The position numbers and the translations under genes were made by a program. Under the pieces are notes generated by a model, which did no database searches, was not told where the DNA came from, and saw only the letters and a program-made list of their open reading frames with translations. Shown in pieces: positions 55,776 to 63,873 of a stretch of 64,000 bases of DNA (position 1 is its first letter; each line of letters opens with the position of its first letter). This stretch comes from Methanoculleus methanifontis (GTDB taxonomy: Archaea > Halobacteriota > Methanomicrobia > Methanomicrobiales > Methanoculleaceae), in NCBI RefSeq assembly GCF_030464365.1, contig NZ_VCYI01000006.1:88262-152261 (forward strand), given 5' to 3'.

Positions 55776-55976
55776 TAATTCTTCCTTCTTTTCTGAAATG
55801 AGAACAAATCCGTGGTGCGATACCTTTCGGAGTTCGGATATTGCTTTATCGAGCAATCGAGACGCATTAATGCCGATTTCCTTTAAATACTCGTGGTTCT
55901 CAGGGTCGATAGATAAATTCAATCGCGGCCTAACTCGATGCAGTTTGCTTGTTTTCTTCTTTTCTCTGTTTTCCAT
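55713..55976 (-). CDS. Ribbon-helix-helix-like regulator ending inside tRNA-Val
   Basis: An 87-residue protein. The first 55 residues are basic then RHH-like: PRLNLSIDPENHEYLKEIG and NASRLLDKAISELRK. The last 20 (WARPDLNRRSPPCEGDVITS) are just the antisense reading of tRNA-Val, so the stop codon is supplied by the tRNA gene. The ATG at 55976 is preferred because AGGAGA lies just upstream. It sits at the edge of the accessory region and has a palindromic operator and TATA box upstream; it probably represses itself. Confidence 0.65.
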   Translation of the reverse strand: MENREKKKTSKLHRVRPRLNLSIDPENHEYLKEIGINASRLLDKAISELRKVSHHGFVLISEKKEELWARPDLNRRSPPCEGDVITS

Positions 55977-55994
55977 GTTTCTTTTCTCCTGTCC

Positions 55995-56036
55995 GCACAT
56001 GTGCGCACATGTGCGCACACTTTCGGTATATCTAAC
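55995..56036 (-). promoter_or_regulatory. Tandem palindromic operator and promoter of the RHH-like gene
   Basis: GCACATGTGC is repeated twice back to back (55995-56004 and 56005-56014), then GCACAC. On the minus strand a TTAGATATAC TATA element at about 56025-56035 lies 20-30 bases before them, so the repeats cover the transcript start. RHH proteins bind such tandem short palindromes as repressor dimers. Confidence 0.65.
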
Positions 56037-56391
56037 TCTCTGCGTGAGGGGGCCTTAAACGCCGGGTGTCAAACAACAGAGTGCAGGGGCCATGCGCCCA
56101 CACGGGATGCTAAAGGGGCTGGGTCTAGTGTGTGGGGGCGAGTGTGGACTGGAAGGGGTAATTCAGGAGCAACTTTATGCGCGGTGTCCCTACGTCACTC
56201 CATTGAAAAGCACGAGCATACATCCTTTGCCGCCACATTTTTGAGCAATATATCGAATAAGTGCATATAATCCAAAATCCTAGAGGTAATTCACTGACTT
56301 AGATATTATATTCGAAGAACCATTAATTGACATTGATTATAAGTGGCAGTAAAATATTTTGTTCCGTATATGCGCATATAGCACAAGTACT
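56037..56391. other. Gene-free interval at the left edge of the accessory region
   Basis: The first 130 bases are GC-rich and contain no convincing reading frame or repeat. The rest is AT-rich and leads into the promoter of the nucleotidyltransferase-like operon. No attachment repeat of the tRNA 3' end was found by eye. Confidence 0.45.
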
Positions 56392-56400
56392 TTTTAATAT
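56392..56400 (+). promoter_or_regulatory. TATA box of the nucleotidyltransferase-like operon
   Basis: TTTTAATAT lies 20-28 bases before the ATG at 56420, so the mRNA should be leaderless. No ribosome binding site precedes the ATG. Confidence 0.55.
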
Positions 56401-56419
56401 ACAATTAAATTTTAATTAT

Positions 56420-56938
56420 ATGATACCAGATTTCGATAATTTCGGAAATATCCCTCCTGGTATATACTGTCCCGATCTAGCTGAGTTTAAAGACCGGTTT
56501 GTGGTCGATTTTCCTAGCTCTGTGACTCGTCCTAGTCTATATACTGACTTTGTAAATTTTTCAATGATGGTTGCATCATTCAAAGTCGCAGATATTCAAT
56601 GGGTTGCAGGTAGCTACACATCAAGTAAAGTAGATCCCGATGATGTGGACTTAGTAATCCATTTCAATGCTGAGGAATTCAAGTCGCGTGATGAAACGAT
56701 GAATTTCGCAATGACAACAGACCCCGATCAGGTAAAGAATATATATAACTGCCATTTATTCCTCATACCCATGTACCCCCTTGCAAGCCCGAAACACGCT
56801 CAGGGTATCAATATGAGTGCATATTGGAGAAAATGGTTCGAAAAAGATCGGGCGGATAGACCGAGGGGTCTGATCGAGTTTAATCTATCTTCGGACACTC
56901 ATGTGGAAGTACTTGCTGAGGAGGGGAACTTACAATGA
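56420..56938 (+). CDS. Nucleotidyltransferase-like protein (DUF6932-like)
   Basis: A 172-residue protein with a minimal nucleotidyltransferase motif: Gly64-Ser65 (WVAGSYTSSK) then Asp75-x-Asp77 (DPDDVDLVIHF). The late block YWRKWFEKDRADRPRGLIEF is shared with DUF6932 proteins of bacterial accessory islands. It may add nucleotides to a target or be a toxin of the MenA/AbiEii kind. Codons are AT-rich unlike the core genes. Its stop overlaps the partner gene (ATGA), so the two are made together. Confidence 0.7.
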   Translation: MIPDFDNFGNIPPGIYCPDLAEFKDRFVVDFPSSVTRPSLYTDFVNFSMMVASFKVADIQWVAGSYTSSKVDPDDVDLVIHFNAEEFKSRDETMNFAMTTDPDQVKNIYNCHLFLIPMYPLASPKHAQGINMSAYWRKWFEKDRADRPRGLIEFNLSSDTHVEVLAEEGNLQ

Positions 56939-57882
56939 GTGAAGTTGCTGCAAGACCCCCGAAAGTAATCAAAGATGAACTAGGAGACCTCAATAAGTTA
57001 ATAGTTGAGAATGCGAGGTTAATCGAGCAGTTCCCCGAAGATCTGTCGTTAATAATTGGAATGAAAAGCCTTCAACATCGCCGGAATCAACTATTTACAG
57101 AACTTGAGGAGTCAGAAAAACTGCGAACACAAAGAACGTTCGATGCAGTTCTCACTGGGGAGAGTGTTTCAGGCTCTGAGATCTCCTTGTCATTTTTAGG
57201 TGATTTTTGTAGTTCTCTTCAAGATACCATTACTTCTATCGTTCAAAAGGACTATCGAGGTGAAACCTCAAGTGGGTCTATATCCAATGAAGTCAAAAAT
57301 TTAGCCCTATTAAATGTGGCTGCTACAGCACCGGGTTCATTTCGTATAATTATTTCAAGTAACCCTGCAATTGACACTCCTGCCTCGTTTATTGCCCTTG
57401 AAAAGTTTAATAGTTTAATTGAGTGTGGAGCGGATATTCAAAAAATAAAGGATATCAGAGGGATTGTAGGGACGCGAGTAATTAATAAGTACAAGAGATT
57501 TATCCACGTCTTGAAATCAAATAAGGCAAATATTACTCTCTATGATCAATTTAAAGCGGATACTTTCACCCCGCGCACGGTGACAAAAGAATTAGCAAGT
57601 ACAATCTTAAGAGTAATTGAGGATGTGGAAGAAATGCCAGAACAACTTGAGAGTTATAGTGGTAGGATTCGCGGAATTGACACGCATGACAAGTCATTTC
57701 ATTTTGAGCTTCCCGAAGGGAGGCATATTCGAGGGAAATATAGTGATCACTTAGATTCTGCAGTGAAAAGGCAAGTTTTGGATGAAGAGGTCATTGCAAC
57801 CTTTAAGCATACTATCAAATACGCGGAGGCAACTGATAGAGAGTATGATGAATGGGAGTTGATAGAACTAAAACAATCGTGA
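56935..57882 (+). CDS. Unrecognised partner of the nucleotidyltransferase-like protein
   Basis: A 315-residue soluble protein, not recognised. Residues 1-70 are helical and likely coiled (IVENARLIEQFPED, LQHRRNQLFTELEESEKLR). The middle has a strand-rich part (AATAPGSFRIIISSNPAID). The C-terminal about 75 residues (YSGRIRGIDTHDKSFHFEL, RHIRGKYSDHLDS) look like a small SH3-like barrel. It is translationally coupled to the upstream gene and has the same AT-rich codon use. An antitoxin, sensor or effector role is possible; none is proven. Confidence 0.7.
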   Translation: MSEVAARPPKVIKDELGDLNKLIVENARLIEQFPEDLSLIIGMKSLQHRRNQLFTELEESEKLRTQRTFDAVLTGESVSGSEISLSFLGDFCSSLQDTITSIVQKDYRGETSSGSISNEVKNLALLNVAATAPGSFRIIISSNPAIDTPASFIALEKFNSLIECGADIQKIKDIRGIVGTRVINKYKRFIHVLKSNKANITLYDQFKADTFTPRTVTKELASTILRVIEDVEEMPEQLESYSGRIRGIDTHDKSFHFELPEGRHIRGKYSDHLDSAVKRQVLDEEVIATFKHTIKYAEATDREYDEWELIELKQS

Positions 57883-58558
57883 ACGCTCAGAAGAAACCTT
57901 TTTTCTGTCCATATAGTTTCCCGGGATCTGACAAAAATTTTGGAAGACTGATGATTTAGCTTTCTGCGAGAATTGAATCCTGATTACAACCGCTTTTTCC
58001 TCACGAAACACCCGGTATCAGATCACAGTCTGTCTCTCCTGCGGCCGCGACCTCTTCCACACTCCGCCGGGACGCCATAGAGAGCTGAGGTCCCCTCGAC
58101 GATCTGACGACGAGGGATGCCGTCGCGGGGCATGGCGGCAACGTGAACAGTTAATGGCCTGATCAGGCTATCTCACACTCATCTCGACCTCAAAGCGGCT
58201 GGCTGGCATTTTGTCACAACTGAATACAGTCGATTACAGGAGAAAAACAGCGGAGGAGAAGAGAAAAAGTAAGAGAAAATTTGAGAGTACTTGAGAGAAA
58301 AAGGAGAAGAGAAAGAGAAATTCTCCTTGAGAAAAACGAGAATACGAGAAAACCAGAGGTGGCAGCTTGCGCGCAAGTGCAGGTGGTGGCTGCTGACGTT
58401 TTTCTGTGACCATTTGCATGGTCCTGCTTAATTGGTTGCAACTGCCGGGATGGTGAACAATCCGGGAAAAACCATTTCAATGATCTACAAGAGGACATCC
58501 CACTCTACCATGCTTTCATCAATGACCATCACATCAACTCCCCCTCCGCTTGGTTCTC
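57883..58558. other. Gene-free interval with purine-rich tract
   Basis: No convincing gene. After the operon stop, AGAAGAAACCTTTTTTCT is a likely terminator. Positions 58238-58354 are almost pure purine on the plus strand (AGGAGAA, GAGAAA and variants, with one TTCTCC). The remainder is moderately GC-rich with a small inverted motif but no coding pattern. Confidence 0.5.
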
Positions 58559-58750
58559 TCATGGTCGCATAATATCGGCGTCTGCTCCCCTGATGATCTC
58601 CTGGCAATCAGAATCCTCCTCACGGAGCATGAACCCATGCCCGCACTTCAGGCAGCAGTACTGCTCATAGGCTTCATCACTATCAGGCAGTGAAGTGATT
58701 CCGATCTTGATGCCATCCGCACCGCATCGGGGGCAGATCGCAACTTTCAT
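58559..58750 (-). CDS. Small zinc-ribbon protein
   Basis: A 63-residue protein: CPRCGADGIKIGI and CCLKCGHGFML give two CxxC knuckles for zinc. The acidic C-terminus ends DADIMRP. The ATG at 58750 is preferred because GGGGGTG lies 10-16 bases before it; longer forms starting at 58804 or 58876 are possible. It may be an adapter or regulator. It is divergent from the RHH-like gene at 58958, with shared operator repeats between them. Confidence 0.6.
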   Translation of the reverse strand: MKVAICPRCGADGIKIGITSLPDSDEAYEQYCCLKCGHGFMLREEDSDCQEIIRGADADIMRP

Positions 58751-58886
58751 GCTATCGACACCCCCGTGATTATCCCAATTTGAATACTTACCATCGCGCG
58801 CCATCCCCTCAATCCGTCTACAGGGATGAAGAAGGGGGGGACGGGCACTCACAGTACGCCGCGTGTTGTTTTCCATGACAGGGTAT

Positions 58887-58937
58887 TGGCATACATCCGT
58901 ATAAAATGTATGCCATATGCTATACCATGGCATACAT
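58887..58937. promoter_or_regulatory. Three TGGCATACAT operator repeats between divergent genes
   Basis: TGGCATACAT occurs at 58887-58896 and 58928-58937, with its reverse complement ATGTATGCCA at 58906-58915. A plus-strand TATA (GTATAAAAT, 58899-58907) lies between the first two, so a bound protein would cover the promoter of the gene at 58958 and possibly that of the zinc-ribbon gene. Confidence 0.65.
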
Positions 58938-58957
58938 AGATTAAACAGACTTCTCGC

Positions 58958-59206
58958 ATGATACTTTTTGAATCAATGACAGAACGATCTGGCGCTTCTC
59001 CAATATCTGGGCGAATTCCAAATGTATTATACAGATGGCTGGAGGGAAAAGTTGAGGGCGGGGAGTATCCGAACTTAAATCAGGCATTAATTGGTCAATT
59101 GATGAGAGCAAAAACCCTGGAAGAAGAGCGCGAAAATCAAAAAGAGCTGATTAAATTAAAATCCGATATGATCAGGGAAGTCATTGAAGAAATTTCAAAG
59201 CGCTAA
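58958..59206 (+). CDS. Small RHH-like protein with coiled-coil tail
   Basis: An 82-residue protein. GRIPNVLYRWLEGKVEGGEYPNLNQAL resembles a ribbon-helix-helix DNA-binding unit (short strand RIPNVLYRWL, then a helix that ends with LIGQLMRAK). The C-terminal half is a charged coil (EEERENQKELIKLKSDMI). The start is ATG 58958 or 58976. It is the likely owner of the TGGCATACAT operators and would regulate its own gene. Possibly an antitoxin, but no toxin gene is adjacent. Confidence 0.6.
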   Translation: MILFESMTERSGASPISGRIPNVLYRWLEGKVEGGEYPNLNQALIGQLMRAKTLEEERENQKELIKLKSDMIREVIEEISKR

Positions 59207-59241
59207 TCCTTAATTACCCTTTTTCTGACTCCAATACAGAC

Positions 59242-59400
59242 CCTAAACCCCAAAATATGAGATATCATCGCAGAGCATCGCATACACAGTACGCTTGAGA
59301 TCGTGCGCGATCTGCTCATCACCATAAATGCCGGAGATATGCGTGTATTTGAGGATGTTTTTGAAGTTCTTCGGTGGGATCGAAGTATATGCCAGTGGTG
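59242..59400 (-). pseudogene. C-terminal remnant of an unidentified protein
   Basis: Read on the minus strand to a TAG at 59242, this frame gives PPKNFKNILKYTHISGIYG then DEQIAHDLKRTVYAML and CDDISYFGV. This is protein-like and hydrophobic/charged in a regular way, but no start codon and no upstream continuation exist; the GGAGAA/TTCTCC tract follows. It is probably the end of a gene from an earlier mobile element. I do not recognise the family. Confidence 0.45.
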
Positions 59401-59408
59401 AACAAACT

Positions 59409-59705
59409 GGAGGAGAATTCTTCTGTCTTCTCTGGAGAAGAGAAGAGAATCCTCCTCATTTCTCCATTTGTTATGAATAATTCTCCAAAGTTCTCCTAGA
59501 GAGGAGAATCCTTTTCCCCTTTTTACTCCCACAAAAATGAATATCTAACTTCTTTCTCTCTCTTTTCTCCTTCTCTTCGCGATGGACAGGGAGAATAGAT
59601 TTTCCAGAGGAAAAACCATGTGGAGAAAGAGGGAGAATGCCTAGAGAAACACAGGAGAAAATCTGAGAAGAAAAATGATAGGAGAAAATGGGAGAGAAAC
59701 GAGGG
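59409..59705. repeat. GGAGAA/TTCTCC repeat tract
   Basis: About twenty short copies of GGAGAA or its complement TTCTCC occur, in both orientations up to about 59580 and almost only as purine-rich GGAGAA, GAGAAA from 59581. It contains a perfect hairpin TTCTCCT-AGAG-AGGAGAA at 59491-59508. A similar purine tract is at 58238-58354. No gene is supported in 59401-59751. Confidence 0.6.
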
Positions 59706-59751
59706 TGTGCCGCCAGCGTTCCGGCCAAAGTGAACGATACTGCGGGCTATC

Positions 59752-62625
59752 TCACGGCAATTCTCGCGCCTTGGTCACAACTTTGTAATCGACTTCCTCA
59801 AGCGCTCCTTTCCTTCCGAGCTGTTTTGAGCCGAAGTGTGCCGCTCCACACTGGATACGCCGCCATTCATTCGGCCGAAGCTCGGCTTCTCTCAGTGAAC
59901 CCTTCGTTTCGGTGACAAGGTAGAGAATCGGTTTTTCAGCCTCCTCTTTGCTCTCCATTACAATAGCCCAATCTGGCCTATACTCCCCTACCGGAGTCGG
60001 GACGGTGAACCAGTACGGCAGCTTCAGGTAGAGTTTTACATCCTGCCGGGCTTCCAGATCCCGTACAAATTGCCGCTCCACATCGGAATCACAGGGCACA
60101 AGGTCATAGACAGATCTTTCCTCTCTTGTAGGCTCGATATACTTACTGAAGAGTTCAACTTCGGTATCATCAAGAATCTGCCGCATCTCATACCATTTCT
60201 CATCATCCGGCAGACTATCAGCTCCAGGGCCGTCAGAGATACGGATGTACTCAACCCCTCTCACGAGTTGAATAGCAAGTTTCTCTTTGATGATGCGTAT
60301 CGCAACCGTCGCCCATTCATGTGGGTTATCAATCGCTGCTTTCTTGTTCCCTGCTCTGCGGTAGACCTCAAGGAGCGTCCGGCGAGTAAGGCGTATCGGT
60401 GGCGTCGTGTTCTCCATGAGGTCTGCCATGAGGTCAATAAGGTTCGGCAGCGGCCAGCGTCCCGCCAGATCAGCAGCGTTCTTTGCCTGACTTAATTGCA
60501 TGGCCTCAAAGATGCCATCATCGCCGGCAATCACTGAAGCCTTGGTTATCGTCACTCGTGGCGGGGCGATATCAGCCCGATCAACCTCCGAGATAACCTC
60601 AGCAAGCAGCGCTTCGGTATCGATTCGTACAGCATACCGGGTTTTGTGTTTGATGCGCTCCCAGAGCTCCTTAAATTCCTCACTAAGTACCCGCGCTTTC
60701 CGGAGTTTCGCTTTTTGCTCTCCGGCCTGTCTGGGCTGCGGAGGTAGGATACCCTCACCGTACTCTTCCTCCACCTTCCGGCGCTCTTCATCGGAGAGAT
60801 CACTAATGGATTTCCCATATCTGCCCTCAATCTCCGACCGATACTCGAAAGCAATCTCATCCTGATAAGTCTCGACGTACCGCCGGTAACTCTCGTTTGC
60901 GATGACCGTCAGAATGTTGACAGCGTTATCATGCAGTCGTCTCCCCGATTGATCGACCGCCAACCGGATGCCGCGCCCGACTTCTTGACGCTTCTTGATG
61001 GCCGATACCGTCTGATTCAACGTGCATATCTGGAAAATATTCGGGTTATCCCATCCCTCACGCAGGGCCGAATGCGAAAAGATGAAGGATACCTGTTTCT
61101 TGCGCCGGGTCTCCTCGTCATCGCCAGGACCTGGGAAACTGAGCAGGGCTTCTTTATCGCGCATGATCAGGTCATAGGCAGCTTCATCTTCTTTCGTCTC
61201 GCCGGAGACAGAATCAAGCGCCTCGGTCTCGCCACTTCTGCGGCGTTTTTCGGCGAAATAGGCCGCGCGCACTTCAGACGGTGATAACTCATTCCAACCG
61301 GGGTATCGCGCTTTCAGATCGTCAAAGGCTTGATCGAAGAGTTTCCGGATGATGCCATCTTCAGAGGCATAGTTCGCGACTTTATCAATAAAGAAGAGTG
61401 AAAGGACCTTAATGCCCTTCTCGTTAAGCCGCGCCTGCTTACGCATGTGCTCTTCGATAGTATGCCGGATCTGGGCATCGAAGAGCACATCGCGATCAGC
61501 GCCCAGCTCCTCACCTATGCCAAGCTCAATGTTATTGGCAAAGCGCACAAATCCAGCACCGGGATTGATTTCATCGACCATAAAAGAGGCGTATTCAGCG
61601 CGGTTGGTTTTTTCCTCCAGGGAGTCGCCAGGGCGCACCGTGATAGCGGTCTCTTTCACCTGACCGCTCTTCATGAGTTTATGCACGGTGATTTTGGCAG
61701 TGATGGTTCTCTTCTGCGTCTGGATAGCCTCTAGGCGCAGATAAGGCTGGTTCTCTGCATTTTCCCTGATGACAGAATCAACCTCTATCTTCTTTACGAG
61801 TCCCTGCCGGTATGCCTCGGCTGGTGTGAGACGGTACACCACGTTGTAGGGGTTGCGGTGTGTCGCGCTATAGCGGAGAGCCATGAGCGGGTCGAGCGTC
61901 GCCAGCGCTGCGATAGCCTTTTCGCTCTCCATGTTCTGAGGCTCATCGAGGATCAGAATAGGCCGTGCTGCCTGCACAAGGAATAACGGGGTCTCTCCCT
62001 GCAGGCGGTCGGTTGATTGGCGAATCACGTTTGACGCTTTGTTGAACGAGTCGAGCGTCATCACCATGATCTCAACACTATCGCTCTGCGCAAACTGGCG
62101 CACCTGGGAGAGGTTGGCAGAGTCGTATTTGTAATAGCGGTATACTGGATTGCCGAACAGTTCCCGGAAGTGCTTTGCCGTCACCTTCAGCGTTTTGAAG
62201 ACACCTTCACGGATAGCAACAGAAGGCACGACGACGATGAATTTCCTCATCCCATAGCGCCTATTGAGTTCGAGAATTGTTCGGAGATAGACGTAGGTTT
62301 TCCCCGTCCCGGTCTCCATCTCCACGGAGAAGTTCGGGAAGCGGGCAGCCTTCTCCCCGTCGACTGTCTGAATGGTCTCCTCAATGTATTCTAAGCGCTC
62401 GTCCGGTTGAATGCCATTTCGCCGCTGGACATCCTGAAGGTTTTTTAGAAGCGTGACATCATCCAGGTCCAGACGGTTTGGGATAGAAGCCAGGGTAAAT
62501 GTCCCGGCATTGAAACTCACCTGTGCCCGTATGTGAATCTGTCCGTCAAACAGATCACAGATAGCGTCGACTGCCTGAACTTGGAATTCCTGATTGGCAT
62601 CGAACTTAAACTCCATGCAGCACAT
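59752..62625 (-). CDS. res: Type III restriction enzyme, Res subunit
   Basis: A 957-residue helicase-nuclease. Superfamily 2 motifs: Walker A METGTGKTYVYL near residue 102, ILDEPQNME near 227, RYSATHRNPYN, SHSALREGWDNPNIF and KRQEVGRGIRLAV. The C-terminal nuclease has EYRPDWAIVM and LVTETKGS, a PD-(D/E)xK site. Length and order are complete. It needs the Mod subunit for site recognition. It starts two bases after the Mod stop; ATG at 62625 or 62616. Because Mod is cut by an insertion sequence, the system is likely inactive. Confidence 0.93.
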   Translation of the reverse strand: MCCMEFKFDANQEFQVQAVDAICDLFDGQIHIRAQVSFNAGTFTLASIPNRLDLDDVTLLKNLQDVQRRNGIQPDERLEYIEETIQTVDGEKAARFPNFSVEMETGTGKTYVYLRTILELNRRYGMRKFIVVVPSVAIREGVFKTLKVTAKHFRELFGNPVYRYYKYDSANLSQVRQFAQSDSVEIMVMTLDSFNKASNVIRQSTDRLQGETPLFLVQAARPILILDEPQNMESEKAIAALATLDPLMALRYSATHRNPYNVVYRLTPAEAYRQGLVKKIEVDSVIRENAENQPYLRLEAIQTQKRTITAKITVHKLMKSGQVKETAITVRPGDSLEEKTNRAEYASFMVDEINPGAGFVRFANNIELGIGEELGADRDVLFDAQIRHTIEEHMRKQARLNEKGIKVLSLFFIDKVANYASEDGIIRKLFDQAFDDLKARYPGWNELSPSEVRAAYFAEKRRRSGETEALDSVSGETKEDEAAYDLIMRDKEALLSFPGPGDDEETRRKKQVSFIFSHSALREGWDNPNIFQICTLNQTVSAIKKRQEVGRGIRLAVDQSGRRLHDNAVNILTVIANESYRRYVETYQDEIAFEYRSEIEGRYGKSISDLSDEERRKVEEEYGEGILPPQPRQAGEQKAKLRKARVLSEEFKELWERIKHKTRYAVRIDTEALLAEVISEVDRADIAPPRVTITKASVIAGDDGIFEAMQLSQAKNAADLAGRWPLPNLIDLMADLMENTTPPIRLTRRTLLEVYRRAGNKKAAIDNPHEWATVAIRIIKEKLAIQLVRGVEYIRISDGPGADSLPDDEKWYEMRQILDDTEVELFSKYIEPTREERSVYDLVPCDSDVERQFVRDLEARQDVKLYLKLPYWFTVPTPVGEYRPDWAIVMESKEEAEKPILYLVTETKGSLREAELRPNEWRRIQCGAAHFGSKQLGRKGALEEVDYKVVTKARELP

Positions 62626-62627
62626 CC

Positions 62628-63873
62628 CTAGAGAATCTTAAGCTTGCACTGCAAGGCAAGGTTGACAGCCATTTCATCCGTAAGTGCAGCGTCACGGCAG
62701 ACGAAGAGGTCTTCCTTATTAAGCCGCATAGCCTGCACTGTCTCTTCTTTCAGTACGTCATCAAGGCAGATGTAGAATGATTGATCTCTATCGGGGTCTG
62801 TTACACGCCAGACCTGATTACCAGTTATCCCGGAGAGATTTACGATGAGCGACGAGAGACTATAGCCTTCTTTGAGCGCAACTTCCCAGATAACATCTTC
62901 GGGCGTCCATCCGGGTGTGAGAAGGTCGGTAAAGAAACTCATCTGATCCACATACGCCTCACCATCTTTCTCATCAACTCCCTTCCATTGTCGGTAATTC
63001 GATTCTCCAAGTTTGAATACCCGGAAACCAAAGTCCCCACGATATGCGCGATCTATAAGCAGAGGTTGTTGTCCTTGTGCTTCATTTTGGGTGTTACTAA
63101 GAACACGATGTATCCGAGCTTTTCCAATATCTGCGATAGTTTTGTAGCCTAGTTCCAGTGCATTCTTGCCGGAAGCTTCTTTTTTGTTTACAGGTTCTTG
63201 CAACTGAATGCAAATGAAATTCCGATAAGTTTCACGTTTTAAATTCAAATTGTAAACAGCATGAGCGGTAGGACATGTCCCTGCGAAAAAATCAAGGATT
63301 AAATCATTCTCATCAGTTAAATATTCCACAATTTGAGATAAATCAGCATAGTGTTTGGGATTATCAAAGATATGATGACCATCAAACAAAGCATCAAATT
63401 CTTGTGTTGCTTTCTGAGCATAACTGAATGTAACGCTTCGCATAACCTGTGTTACATTCTCAAAAAGATATGATTTCAAACTAGGTACAGTAGTCTCATC
63501 CGGTCCAAAAGCGACATTGTCTTTTTCAATTTCTTCCTGCATCCGTTCTATGGTTGGAAATACCCAACCACGCCTTGGAACCTTGCAGACCTTACCGGTA
63601 ATTGGGTGTACTACGTCATAAGACGGACCCCCACCCCCAGGCCAACTGATATCCCGGTCGTCCCTGTATGGTCCTCTTGCATCTACTTTGTTAAACCTAG
63701 ATAAAGGCTTCCGGGGATCATCATCATCTAATGAGCGGAAAAATTCTCTCAGATCAGACCCAATTTGGTCCCAATTATCATTGTGCTTCCGTCTTAGTTC
63801 CGTAAAATATTCGCGTATCTCTTCAACTCCTTCTTTGGTGGAACGAAGAATCGTATCATTTTGACGAAGGAAC
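62628..63873 (-). pseudogene. mod: Type III methyltransferase Mod, 5'-truncated by an insertion sequence
   Basis: About 415 residues of the C-terminal part remain. The frame reads back through RGPYRDDRDISWPGGGG, HPITGKVCKVPRRGWVF and VMRSVTFSYAQKATQEFD to the SAM motif ILDFFAGTCPTAHAV and the C-terminal domain to KIL. The N-terminal part with the DPPY-type catalytic motif is absent: the frame meets foreign DNA at about 63873 (GGCTCTGTTGAAA begins) and a stop at 63891-63893. Apparently no full-length Mod is made unless the 5' part lies past the insertion and excision restores it. Confidence 0.82.

Noticed and set aside
58179..58498. Phe/Ser/Leu-rich minus-strand frames
   Set aside because: They are just translations of the purine tract; low complexity only.
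59203..59532. 109-codon minus-strand frame
   Set aside because: It includes the repeat tract as coding sequence and is in a different frame from the better protein-like remnant at 59242-59400.
62628..63540. FAGTC instead of FxGxG in Mod as an inactivating change
   Set aside because: Type III methyltransferases often carry Cys or Ser variants at this place, so it is not evidence of decay; the truncation is.
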